Assembly (NCBI GenBank): GCA_035610365.1
Contig: CM069436.1
Span: forward strand, 9,290,937 to 9,354,936
Source of the DNA: Aquatica leii
Taxonomy: Eukaryota; Arthropoda; Insecta; Coleoptera; Lampyridae
DNA length: 64,000 bases
Direction: 5' to 3'
Shown: positions 61,801-64,000 of the stretch, one piece after another
How the letters are laid out: each line of letters starts with the position of its first letter
How positions within the stretch are numbered: the first letter of the stretch is position 1
Position numbers and translations under genes: made by a program
Notes under the pieces: model-generated
What the model saw: the letters and a program-made list of their open reading frames with translations, nothing else
Told to the model about the DNA's origin: nothing
Database searches by the model: none

Positions 61801-63631
61801 TACAATTTAAAGTAAATTTCATTATATAATCTAGGTTCGAATCTTGCCTGCGACGATTTTTTTTTAGAAAAAATAAATAGCCGGTTGCACAAAAGTCTTT
61901 TTAATTGGCGATTTACTAATCGTTTTTAATACAAACACCCAAGCAACACATTGGTATAAAAAACGTTTAAATGTCCAGCTAATAGACGTTTAGTAGACAT
62001 TAAAACGTTTTTAAACGCGTTATTAACGTTTATTAGACGGACATTTAGACGTTTTTTGTACCAATGTGTTGTTTGGGCATATCACTTCAAAGTGGTTTTA
62101 TGACAACATAACCTTATAAAAATACATTTCTTCATCATTCCTTATAGAAAAATCGTGTGGTGACCACACCAGTTTTTTTTAATACATAATGTGTCATGTC
62201 ATTAGAGCCATTCGTTTTTGTCTAGGTTTTTGTCATATTTGTTTTTAGTTGCTGTAATTTTTTGTAAGTTATTTTTTTGTTTTTTGCAGTATTAATCTTA
62301 AAGTTCTTTATTTGATTTGTCTTTTTATTAGTTACAATTTCGTAATTAAATAAAGAATTGTAGCGTTATAAAACATAGCAATTTCTGCAAACAAAAGCAT
62401 GTGGTACCGTTCACTTTTAATAAAAGTAAAATTATTCATGCTGCGGTGCTTTTACTTAAAATATATTGCCTGAAACTAATAATTACAAATTAATTACAGC
62501 ATGAATCCTCGTTTGTTGTAATACACAAAAGTAATTAGTTCACTGTACTTAGATTTGTATACAAATTTTATTACAGGTAATTGATCTTATTCCAACAATT
62601 GCTGTATTTTCCGCAATATTTTAAAATTAAAAACATTTTTAAACAATGTTATTTTAATTATCGCAACATTCTAGTTGTTATGAAATGAGTTTAGAACAAC
62701 ATAAATTACATAAACGCATAATTAAAAATTACACAAAAATGCTTTCACCTTTAAAAAATTAAAGAAAACGAGAATAACTCTTACATTAGTTTTACTTAAT
62801 TTTAGAAATGTTATTAAATTTACAATTACAAAATTTTATTATTTTTTACCTAGTTAATTGCGTTTAGTTGTAATTTGTAAAAAAAATGTTTTATGTGGGC
62901 TGTATATTGCAATAAAGTTGACATTTATGGTTCCTTGCGATTGAGCAACTTTCTTCTGAAAACGTCTAAAAGTTTTTCAGACCGAAAAAGATATAGTCGC
63001 TAAAAACCCTATATAAAATGTAAAATTTATTATAATTGAGATATCAGATATGATCTACATTTTGCTCCCATAACTTAGATACTTTTTAAGTATCTCAAAC
63101 ATGAAAATTCGGTTATATTTTAAGAAAATTCAAATTATTAACAAAAAGCTTAAGGTTTTAAAACACCCTAACTTTAATTGGAGAATCCAAAAATGTAAAA
63201 ATATATAGGGGGTTTTATTAAAGAAAACCACAACTTTTATACTTTTACGGTTTTTGCAATATAATAATCTTTCAGAAAAGAAACTAACTCAACTGGTTCA
63301 AAAAAATTGTTGAAAATTATAATATTTTATTATTTTTAGGTTGGGTGCAATTACTCCATTGGTCAAATACATGACATCGAATAATTCAAACGTGCACAGA
63401 ACAACAGCCTTGGCGTTGTATTATTTGTCAAAAAATCCATTTAACTGCATCACGATGCACGAAAGTGGCGTAGTGCCGTTTTTACTCAAAACAGTGGGCT
63501 CCAGCGACGAAAAACTGCAAGAAGCTTCTGCTGGTTGCCTGGGCAACATTCGCAAATTAGCATTAGAAGCTGAAACGTATCATTTGATAACCAGAGGTAA
63601 GAAGAAAGAAGCTAGCTCTGACGAAGATTAA
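16732..63631 (+). CDS. gudu: Armadillo-repeat protein ARMC4/ODAD2 family (Drosophila gudu), 8 exons
   Basis: Eight exons (16732-16829, 16881-17061, 17109-17566, 22687-22816, 22872-23105, 23154-23441, 23488-23810, 63340-63631) join in frame to 2004 nt, a 667-residue protein. All introns are GT-AG. A short acidic Ser-rich N-terminus is followed by tandem armadillo repeats to the end (for example [79 protein letters not shown]). In vertebrates ARMC4 (ODAD2) docks outer dynein arms on ciliary doublets; Drosophila gudu acts in spermatogenesis. The protein is shorter than vertebrate ARMC4 but about the size I recall for gudu. No lesion is visible, so the gene is probably functional. Confidence 0.93.
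16881..17061 (+). CDS. gudu: gudu exon 2
   Basis: Joins in frame with exon 1 to give [20 protein letters not shown], then [19 protein letters not shown] and the stretch ending [10 protein letters not shown]. The donor is CAA|GTAAGG. Intron 2 is 47 bp and ends TTTGCAG; it could be misread as coding because one frame stays open through it. Confidence 0.9.
17109..17566 (+). CDS. gudu: gudu exon 3
   Basis: Encodes the first armadillo repeats, beginning [20 protein letters not shown] and ending [10 protein letters not shown] before GTAAGT. Repeat consensus positions (G-G-L-x-x-L-V/I-x-L-L, A-A-x-A-L-W) are visible. It is 152 codons plus 2 nt. Confidence 0.95.
17638..17653. repeat. Target-site duplication, left copy
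   Basis: TAAAACAATAAGTGAG at 17638-17653 is repeated exactly at 22640-22655. The two copies bracket the LINE insertion in gudu intron 3 and fix its ends. Confidence 0.92.
18122..21180 (-). pseudogene. LINE ORF2 (APE endonuclease, reverse transcriptase, C-terminal CCHC)
   Basis: The N-terminal 200 codons (21180-20569) form an APE-type endonuclease: [28 protein letters not shown] and [13 protein letters not shown]. 20568-19304 is coding-like but frame-broken. RT resumes at 19303-18563 with [13 protein letters not shown] and the intact catalytic [11 protein letters not shown]. After another frameshift, the C-terminus has the zinc motif [17 protein letters not shown], and the product ends [13 protein letters not shown]. 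Domain order and the C-terminal zinc motif fit the R1/Jockey group. At least four lesions make it inactive. Confidence 0.88.
21170..22278 (-). pseudogene. LINE ORF1 (Gag-like, CCHC zinc knuckles)
   Basis: Starts with [19 protein letters not shown] at 22278 and is broken by frame changes near 22090 and 21740. The last part (21718-21170) has three zinc knuckles: [27 protein letters not shown] and [12 protein letters not shown]...C, the usual arrangement in R1, Jockey and I-type ORF1 proteins, which bind the element RNA. Its stop TGA overlaps the ORF2 start (ATGGACTCTGA, 21180-21170), an arrangement suited to translational coupling. Confidence 0.85.
22640..22655. repeat. Target-site duplication, right copy
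   Basis: Exact second copy of TAAAACAATAAGTGAG (see 17638-17653). It lies 31 bp before the acceptor of gudu exon 4. Confidence 0.92.
22687..22816 (+). CDS. gudu: gudu exon 4
   Basis: Acceptor TTTTTGTAG; joins exon 3 to give [20 protein letters not shown] and ends [11 protein letters not shown] before GTAACA. It lies only 47 bp right of the LINE. Intron 4 is 55 bp. Confidence 0.9.
22872..23105 (+). CDS. gudu: gudu exon 5
   Basis: Acceptor TTGTTTCAG; 78 whole codons, from [20 protein letters not shown] to KLDQLKAVP, then donor GTAAGT. It contains an armadillo repeat ([16 protein letters not shown]). Confidence 0.93.
23154..23441 (+). CDS. gudu: gudu exon 6
   Basis: Acceptor TTTTTAAG; 96 whole codons, from [20 protein letters not shown] to [11 protein letters not shown], then donor GTTTGT. 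Another possible AG inside (CGTAG before ACGAAAC) would break the frame, so the upstream acceptor is preferred. Introns 5 and 6 are 48 and 46 bp. Confidence 0.9.
23488..23810 (+). CDS. gudu: gudu exon 7
   Basis: Acceptor TTTACCAG; begins [20 protein letters not shown] and ends CNNKMFG plus two nucleotides before GTACGT. Armadillo repeats are clear ([20 protein letters not shown]). The following intron is 39,529 bp. Confidence 0.93.
24440..25970. repeat. AT-rich element with repeated subterminal GTTATAnAAC motifs
   Basis: The left part repeats TTATACAACTG, GTTATATAATTG, AGTTATAGAACAAT and AGTTATAAAACAAT at least eight times between 24465 and 24820. The right part carries the reverse form (TTTATAAAACACG, TGTTTTATAAAT, GTGTTTTATAAATC) at 25790-25950. 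GAGAGAACGTTTATA near 24487 is mirrored by TAAACGTTCTCTC near 25937. This looks like a DNA transposon with subterminal binding-site repeats and no transposase ORF. Ends are approximate. Confidence 0.4.
24829..24872 (-). mobile_element. 44-bp Penelope-like 3' stub with 11-bp target duplication
   Basis: 24829-24866 matches the terminal bases of the Penelope-like copy ending at 28317 (GTAATAGCGAAGGCTTCCAC...). The 44-bp insert is bracketed by AATTCGGATAT at 24818-24828 and 24873-24883. It is an extremely 5'-truncated insertion, and it shows that the element's 3' end is ...CCTTCGCTATTAC on the - strand. Confidence 0.8.
26150..26530 (+). pseudogene. Possible pogo-like transposase scrap
   Basis: Translation near 26230 gives [20 protein letters not shown], then ASRIFNK, a helix-turn-helix-like pattern seen at the start of pogo-type transposases. 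No further domain is readable. It may belong to the Tigger-like fragment just downstream. Confidence 0.25.
26646..27070 (+). pseudogene. Tigger/pogo-type transposase fragment, broken
   Basis: Across shifting frames I read [19 protein letters not shown] (first DNA-binding helix-turn-helix), [27 protein letters not shown] and [29 protein letters not shown]. This is the CENP-B-like DNA-binding region of Tigger/jerky transposases in the right order. At least two frameshifts and a TGA break it. The DDE catalytic domain is missing, so the element is a 5' remnant. Confidence 0.75.
27162..27254 (-). pseudogene. PiggyBac-type transposase C-terminal cysteine-rich fragment
   Basis: A 30-codon - strand frame includes [19 protein letters not shown], matching the start of the C-terminal cysteine-rich domain of piggyBac-like transposases (K-R-G-R-C-x-x-C). 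The rest of the domain and the catalytic part are gone. At 27399-27421 the + strand has CTGGGGTCAAAAAAGACCCC, a short perfect inverted repeat that may come from the same or another element. Confidence 0.5.
28317..28613 (-). repeat. 3' pseudo-LTR of Penelope-like copy 1
   Basis: Same length and orientation as 31015-31311. It carries a hammerhead-like motif (28408-28448) and the terminal motif GGAAGCCTTCGCTATTAC ending at 28317. Further 3' untranslated sequence (28614-28905) lies between it and the ORF. Confidence 0.88.
28408..28448 (-). ncRNA. Hammerhead-ribozyme-like motif, family A, copy A1
   Basis: On the - strand: GCC, then CTGATGGA, a GCCC/GGGC stem with loop CTTACGAAAGT, then GAAACGTT, then GGC. 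The core is CUGANGA...GAAA with stem I GCC/GGC and a palindromic ACGU at stem III, as in dimeric retroelement hammerheads. In this copy the core reads CUGAUGG instead of CUGAUGA, so it is probably impaired. Confidence 0.6.
28889..30990 (-). pseudogene. Penelope-like RT and GIY-YIG endonuclease, copy 1
   Basis: The N-terminal part (about 30990-30250) includes [13 protein letters not shown]. After a frameshift, RT follows (30237-29620) with [30 protein letters not shown] and [16 protein letters not shown]. The catalytic YVDD is changed to YVDE and is flanked by two stops where family B has tryptophan ([22 protein letters not shown], about 29630-29580). The last part (29568-28906) holds [15 protein letters not shown], the linker [10 protein letters not shown] and the endonuclease motif [19 protein letters not shown]. 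The ORF is inactive. Confidence 0.9.
31015..31311 (-). repeat. 5' pseudo-LTR of Penelope-like copy 1
   Basis: Direct repeat of 28317-28613 with changes such as GCGAAGG/GCCAAGG and CTCC/CTTC. Its outer edge (CGAGTT) is fused to the truncated second copy. Confidence 0.88.
31106..31146 (-). ncRNA. Hammerhead-ribozyme-like motif, family A, copy A2 (best core)
   Basis: On the - strand: GCC-CTGATGA-A-GCCC-CTTACGAAAGT-GGGC-GAAACGTT-GGC. Conserved CUGAUGA and GAAA boxes, a 4-bp stem II, a 3-bp stem I and a minimal ACGU stem III are all present. There is one extra A between CUGAUGA and stem II relative to the textbook core. The predicted cut is between U and GGC. Confidence 0.65.
31308..33012 (+). 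mobile_element. Penelope-like retroelement, family A, copy 2 (5'-truncated)
   Basis: Starts abruptly inside the RT (at the TGKTSF... position) and runs to the same 3' terminus as copy 1 (33012). Readable parts: [29 protein letters not shown] and [19 protein letters not shown]. It shares both stops and the D-to-E change with copy 1 and adds its own frameshifts (for example near 31520 and 32130). The start joins the copy 1 pseudo-LTR through the common bases CGAGTT. Confidence 0.88.
32881..32921 (+). ncRNA. Hammerhead-ribozyme-like motif, family A, copy A3
   Basis: GTC-CTGATGA-A-GTCC-CTTACGAAAGT-GGGC-GAAACGTT-GGC. Compared with A2, one C in stem II and one C in stem I are now U, both giving G-U pairs, so the stems are kept. 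Core boxes are intact. Confidence 0.62.
33775..34087 (-). pseudogene. IS630/mariner-type transposase, catalytic-domain fragment
   Basis: On the - strand: [33 protein letters not shown] and [24 protein letters not shown]-x-TF and x-HDGA-P-x-F are the first and second Asp blocks of a DDE/D transposase often annotated as mariner/Mos1-like in insects. Stops follow and the third acidic block is lost. The N-terminal half lies at 34468-34674, separated by inserted DNA. Confidence 0.65.
34088..34467. mobile_element. Nested insertion splitting the transposase
   Basis: This segment separates two halves that are contiguous in the protein family. It contains CACACTAAT (34177-34185) followed by AATGTCCGCAGATAAC (34186-34201). 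A related stretch lies at 42145-42270 (CACACTAAT, then AATGTCCGCAGATAAC, ATTTATCTAC and CACACGCGTTAAT). It is therefore a copy of a dispersed element; class unknown. Confidence 0.45.
34468..34674 (-). pseudogene. Same IS630/mariner-type transposase, N-terminal fragment
   Basis: The frame reads [20 protein letters not shown], then [20 protein letters not shown] and [15 protein letters not shown]. The L-x-x-D-x-x-R-R-x-x-x-x-x-x-M...F-L pattern normally sits directly before the IFSDE block found at 34087. Here about 380 bp intervene, so the coding region was split by an insertion. Confidence 0.6.
35395..35803 (-). repeat. Left inverted arm, minisatellite array
   Basis: Repeats of GACCACAACGGCCACC on the + strand. 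One - strand frame stays open and would give a Gly-Arg-Cys-rich peptide, but this simply translates the repeat and I do not call a gene. Confidence 0.7.
36384..37158 (-). pseudogene. LINE remnant with internal deletion
   Basis: On the - strand, 37158 begins [20 protein letters not shown] and continues [13 protein letters not shown], the start of a LINE RT palm. It then jumps, without the catalytic core, to C-terminal material such as [33 protein letters not shown] and, nearer 36690-36600, [19 protein letters not shown]. Most of RT is deleted. The + strand is pyrimidine-rich throughout. It lies inside the Foldback-like element. Confidence 0.65.
37903..38353 (+). repeat. Right inverted arm, minisatellite array
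   Basis: Repeats of GGTGGCCGTTGTGGTC on the + strand, the reverse complement of the left arm, with the same interspersed unique blocks. The outer end repeats GTGGCCGTTGTCGCAA three times. Confidence 0.7.
39286..42154 (+). mobile_element. DNA transposon of uncertain superfamily, 15-bp terminal inverted repeats
   Basis: ATTAGTGTGGAGTGA at 39286-39300 matches, with one mismatch, the reverse complement of 42140-42154 (ATTAGTGTGGAGCGA), and short A/T-rich tracts continue inside both. The 2.87-kb interior carries one broken transposase-like gene. No clear target duplication flanks it. The sequence right of 42154 (AATGTCCGCAGATAAC) also follows CACACTAAT at 34177, so the right boundary could lie further out. 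Confidence 0.6.
39590..41820 (+). pseudogene. Transposase-like protein, conserved in invertebrates, broken
   Basis: Pieces in order: [20 protein letters not shown] and [20 protein letters not shown] (39630-39760); a Cys-rich segment [12 protein letters not shown] (about 39980); [20 protein letters not shown] and [20 protein letters not shown] (40689-40910); [15 protein letters not shown] (41090); then [18 protein letters not shown] and [20 protein letters not shown] (41540-41720). I recognise this as a widespread uncharacterised invertebrate protein that behaves like a transposon ORF. The HTNELPLRH and AVERC-KLVTEAS blocks look catalytic or structural, but I cannot name the superfamily. Stops occur near 39918, 40100, 40330, 41157 and 41540. 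Confidence 0.55.
42271..44035. other. No gene seen
   Basis: Strongly AT-rich intronic DNA. I found no domain, tRNA or paired repeat that I can support. Confidence 0.5.
44040..44500 (-). repeat. Dispersed repeat, copy 3 (inverted, diverged)
   Basis: CGTTCGTAAGTGTAGTTACGTAATA near 44064 is the reverse of the GTCTATTACGTAACTACAC block in copies 1 and 2. ACTCTTGTCGACAG...CATAGCATAAC near 44412 is the reverse of their GTTATGCTAT...CGACGAGAGTAAC block. It lies directly upstream of the Penelope-like element at 44536. Confidence 0.5.
44560..46463 (+). pseudogene. Penelope-like RT and GIY-YIG endonuclease, family B, copy 1
   Basis: The ATG at 44560 gives [20 protein letters not shown]. Later: [66 protein letters not shown], the intact catalytic [27 protein letters not shown] and the endonuclease [20 protein letters not shown]. 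The C-terminal block [14 protein letters not shown] closes the ORF at 46463. Lesions: TAA at 44812, TAA near 44998, a frameshift near 45155, TAG near 45300, TGA near 45320, TAG near 45774 and TAG near 45945. Catalytic residues are kept but the ORF is closed. Confidence 0.9.
46503..46536 (+). ncRNA. Hammerhead-ribozyme-like motif, family B, copy B1
   Basis: CTGAAGA-A-GACAG-CGACATGA-CTGTC-GAAACGTC, then AAAC. Stem II is a perfect 5-bp pair GACAG/CTGTC. Stem III is the minimal palindrome ACGU. Stem I is only UUU/AAA. The same extra A after CUGAAGA as in family A is present. Confidence 0.55.
47340..47795 (+). repeat. Dispersed repeat, copy 2
   Basis: Aligns with 15610-16050 through GAGTTATGCTAT, GAGTAACGTACATTATT, ATAATGTTGGTA, TTTGACATT, TTACATACTCGTT and GTCTATTACGTAACTACAC. 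46650-47335 and 47800-49120 on either side show nothing recognisable. Confidence 0.6.
49124..49143. repeat. Target-site duplication, left copy, of the Penelope-like element
   Basis: AAAATGCCTTGTATATTTTT at 49124-49143 corresponds to AAAATACCTTGTATATTTTT on the right (51030-51049), with one mismatch in 20. Confidence 0.75.
49280..49313 (-). ncRNA. Hammerhead-like motif, family B, copy B3 (decayed)
   Basis: On the - strand: TTGAAGA-A-GACAG-CGACATGA-CTATC-GAAACGTC. The first core base is C-to-T and stem II has a C/A mismatch, so it should not cleave. Confidence 0.5.
49380..50880 (-). pseudogene. Penelope-like RT and GIY-YIG endonuclease, family B, copy 2
   Basis: Readable from 50773: [55 protein letters not shown], the intact [31 protein letters not shown] and [20 protein letters not shown]. 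It is more intact than the 44560 copy but lacks the N-terminus and has frameshifts near 50395, 50030 and 49870. Confidence 0.88.
50899..50932 (+). ncRNA. Hammerhead-ribozyme-like motif, family B, copy B2
   Basis: Identical in core and stems to the motif at 46503-46536, but located in the inverted pseudo-LTR at the 5' side of the element. Confidence 0.55.
51030..51049. repeat. Target-site duplication, right copy
   Basis: AAAATACCTTGTATATTTTT; see the left copy at 49124-49143. 51050-53300 to the right holds no gene I can support; a 90-codon frame at 51483-51752 has no recognisable motif. Confidence 0.75.
53301..53480 (+). pseudogene. Coiled-coil leader of gypsy-element Gag
   Basis: A 59-codon ORF ([20 protein letters not shown]...) of repeated K-M-E-E-N-S-Q-K units ends at TAA 53478-53480. 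The same short repeats continue frame-broken to about 53770. Glu/Lys-rich heptad leaders before Gag are common in this type of insect gypsy element. Confidence 0.6.
53872..54613 (+). pseudogene. Gag capsid fused to retropepsin by deletion
   Basis: Reads [51 protein letters not shown] and [16 protein letters not shown], a gypsy Gag. At about AAKPEITIQ it joins directly to a protease ([20 protein letters not shown]). The zinc-knuckle segment normally between them is absent, so this is a deletion that kept the frame. A TAA at 54611-54613 ends the ORF just before the protease motif [12 protein letters not shown]. Confidence 0.82.
55056..55867 (+). pseudogene. Reverse transcriptase of gypsy element 2, mutated active site
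   Basis: Readable: [37 protein letters not shown] (motif A, with the usual Asp of LDLxSGYWQ changed to Asn), [20 protein letters not shown] and [19 protein letters not shown] (motif C, YLDD changed to YLND). [20 protein letters not shown] closes the palm. Two catalytic Asp positions are lost and the frame is shifted near 55370 and 55550. Confidence 0.85.
55868..56582 (+). pseudogene. Integrase of gypsy element 2
   Basis: Follows the RT directly because RNase H is deleted. [14 protein letters not shown] is the zinc-binding Cys pair. The DDE core shows [14 protein letters not shown] (Asp), [12 protein letters not shown] (Asp) and [12 protein letters not shown] (Glu). [20 protein letters not shown] and [15 protein letters not shown] are the usual following block. 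A TAG near 56097 and a frame change near 56345 interrupt it. Confidence 0.85.
56583..57990. other. No gene seen
   Basis: AT-rich. TCAGATACACCCTGTATAAG at 56752-56771 resembles end sequences of several insect elements, but I cannot attach it to one. Confidence 0.45.
57991..58420 (+). pseudogene. Fragment related to gypsy element 2 integrase, plus unidentified coding-like sequence
   Basis: 58036-58098 encodes [20 protein letters not shown], clearly similar to [20 protein letters not shown] at 56512-56575. What follows ([20 protein letters not shown] and on to 58420) is coding-like but unrecognised and frame-broken. It may be the missing tail of the same element family or captured host sequence. 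Confidence 0.4.
58621..60566. mobile_element. TIR element with short subterminal repeats and a tRNA-like insert
   Basis: GTGAGCAAATTGTAGCTAAA at 58621 and, read inward from 60566 on the - strand, GTGAGCAAAACGCTACTTTA form 9-bp perfect terminal repeats with partial similarity beyond. Both flanks (58650-58930 and 60300-60560) are full of AGCT-centred motifs such as AAGTAGCT, TAGCTAAA and GCTTCTTTAAAG in both orientations. No transposase is readable. No target duplication is visible. Confidence 0.45.
59041..59115 (-). other. tRNA-like sequence (tRNA pseudogene or SINE head)
   Basis: On the - strand: GGATAGCTCAGTTAGAAT, an A-box-like D arm, then about 35 nt, then GATCGTAGGTTCAAATCT, a B-box-like T arm. 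Spacing is right for a tRNA, but the T stem has two mismatches and no clean acceptor stem forms. A tRNA-derived SINE head or pseudogene is more likely than a working tRNA. Confidence 0.5.
60905..61210 (-). pseudogene. Mariner-type transposase, C-terminal fragment
   Basis: On the - strand: KWTLHHDNA (second catalytic Asp block), then [33 protein letters not shown] and [20 protein letters not shown] followed by [12 protein letters not shown]. Order and wording match the C-terminal third of mariner transposases. The third Asp block (normally YSPDLAPCD) is replaced by FSIPKCEKC. It is broken by frameshifts near 61160 and 61020. Confidence 0.75.
61938..62077. mobile_element. 140-bp hairpin MITE
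   Basis: CCCAAGCAACACATTGGTA at the left and ACCAATGTGTTGTTTGGG at the right are inverted repeats. The inner AACGTTTAAATGTCC and GGACATTTAGACGTT are also mirrored, so nearly the whole unit folds into one hairpin. No ORF. Confidence 0.75.
62078..63330. other. No gene seen
   Basis: AT-rich end of gudu intron 7. Left of the MITE, 61540-61860 includes a GGTTCGAATCT box (61834-61844) that could be a SINE remnant, but no partner A box is visible. Confidence 0.45.
63340..63631 (+). CDS. gudu: gudu exon 8 (terminal)
   Basis: Acceptor TATTTTTAG; joins the AG from exon 7 to give [20 protein letters not shown], then [20 protein letters not shown] and [20 protein letters not shown]. It ends in an acidic tail KKEASSDED and TAA at 63629-63631. 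It encodes the last armadillo repeats, so skipping of the 39.5-kb intron is required for a complete protein. Confidence 0.93.
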
Positions 63632-63739
63632 AATAATTTTATATAGTTATTCATAGATCGCGTTGCAATTTTATTACTTCAAAACTATTTTTGCGTTTTT
63701 TTTAAGTGTTCATTTATTGTAACTAAAATTAAAAAGGAC

Positions 63740-63745
63740 AATAAA
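63740..63745 (+). terminator. Polyadenylation signal of gudu
   Basis: AATAAA, 109 nt after the stop, in ACAATAAAGTAAATAA. Confidence 0.6.
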
Positions 63746-63794
63746 GTAAATAATTTTAGATAACGCTTGTACTTGTGCTTTGATGAAATTGTAC

Positions 63795-63800
63795 TTTATT
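63795..63800 (-). terminator. Polyadenylation signal of the convergent neighbour
   Basis: AATAAA on the - strand, 33 nt beyond the candidate stop at 63833. Confidence 0.4.
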
Positions 63801-63832
63801 TTAAAAGAAATGAAAAACCACGAGATTTATAA

Positions 63833-63908
63833 TTACGTTTCTGTGTCATCGACCGCAAACGTCGTAGAAGACATAGTTTCTTCAGAGTAAAAAAGTTTTG
63901 CAACATCC
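63833..63908 (-). CDS. Candidate terminal exon of a convergent gene
   Basis: On the - strand, the acceptor TTTTTTTACTTTAG is followed by a frame reading DVAKLFYSEETMSSTTFAVD, then DTET and TAA (63835-63833). An AATAAA follows 33 nt later. The Ser/Thr/Asp-rich tail looks coding. The upstream exon is not securely visible: a possible donor at about 63962 (GCATG|GTACAG) would give a different frame, so the preceding exon may lie outside the window. I do not recognise the protein. Confidence 0.4.
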
Positions 63909-64000
63909 CTAAAGTAAAAAAATGTTTAATGAACTAAGAGATTGGCGGAACAAGCACTGTACCATGCAACTAAGTTTTATTGCGCATTGGTTGAGTTTCC

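Larger units (their letters stand above)
23811..63339 (+). other. gudu intron 7, 39.5 kb of nested and adjacent transposable elements
   Basis: The donor GTACGT at 23811 and acceptor TATTTTTAG at 63331-63339 join exon 7 to exon 8 in frame within an armadillo repeat. Every other intron is near 50 bp once the LINE is discounted. Nothing within the intron looks like an independent host gene; everything recognisable is of mobile-element origin. Non-coding gaps without recognisable content include 23811-24440, 27430-28035, 33310-33785, 34700-35390 and 38360-39285. Confidence 0.85.

Noticed and set aside
61834..61860. GGTTCGAATCT, a tRNA B-box-like sequence
   Set aside because: No A box at the correct distance and no foldable tRNA, so neither a tRNA nor a SINE is called.
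1..64000. CRISPR arrays, operons or prokaryotic defence genes
   Set aside because: The window is spliced eukaryotic DNA; the regular repeats seen are minisatellites or element ends, without spacers or cas-like genes.

Overview
The window looks like insect nuclear DNA: it is very AT-rich, the host gene has introns of about 46-55 bp, and arthropod transposable elements dominate. The tiny introns would suit a beetle, but the sequence alone does not settle the order. Only one host gene is well supported: an armadillo-repeat gene on the + strand at 16732-63631, which I assign to the ARMC4/ODAD2 family (Drosophila gudu). Eight exons join without any frame break into 2004 nt (667 residues).

Layout. 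1-16.7 kb lies upstream of the gene. It holds an edge-truncated GC-rich ORF (2-283, -), the 3' tail of an LTR element (689-790), a long non-coding AT-rich stretch, a Penelope-like terminal fragment (5844-5960), a degenerate Ty3/gypsy element (6222-10447), a LINE fragment (11483-11960) and a degenerate hAT element of the KIAA1586-like type (12125-14935). Exons 1-3 lie at 16732-17566. Intron 3 contains a 4986-bp LINE (17654-22639, -) flanked by a perfect 16-bp target-site duplication. Exons 4-7 lie at 22687-23810. Intron 7 is 39.5 kb (23811-63339) and is packed with elements. Exon 8 ends at 63631. A candidate terminal exon of a convergent neighbour gene lies at 63833-63908 (-).

Intron 7 in order: an AT-rich element with short subterminal repeats (about 24440-25970) carrying a 44-bp Penelope stub with its own 11-bp duplication; Tigger/pogo and piggyBac-like transposase scraps; a 5.3-kb palindrome (28040-33302) made of two copies of one dead Penelope-like element plus mirrored flanks; an IS630/mariner-type transposase split by a nested insertion; a Foldback-like element with tandem-repeat inverted arms (35395-38353) holding a LINE scrap; a 2.9-kb DNA transposon of uncertain superfamily (39286-42154); two more Penelope-like elements of a second family (44536-46645 and 49144-51031); a second degenerate Ty3/gypsy element (53301-56582); a TIR element containing a tRNA-like sequence (58621-60566); a mariner scrap (60905-61210); and a hairpin MITE (61938-62077).

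The most interesting material is in the Penelope-like elements. Both families carry hammerhead-ribozyme-like motifs near their 3' ends (six copies plus one decayed one). The 44-bp stub fixes one family's 3' terminus. The palindrome arms share the same inactivating lesions, so the inverted structure very probably arose from one already dead copy. Nearly all element ORFs are broken. I see no operon, CRISPR array or prokaryotic system here.
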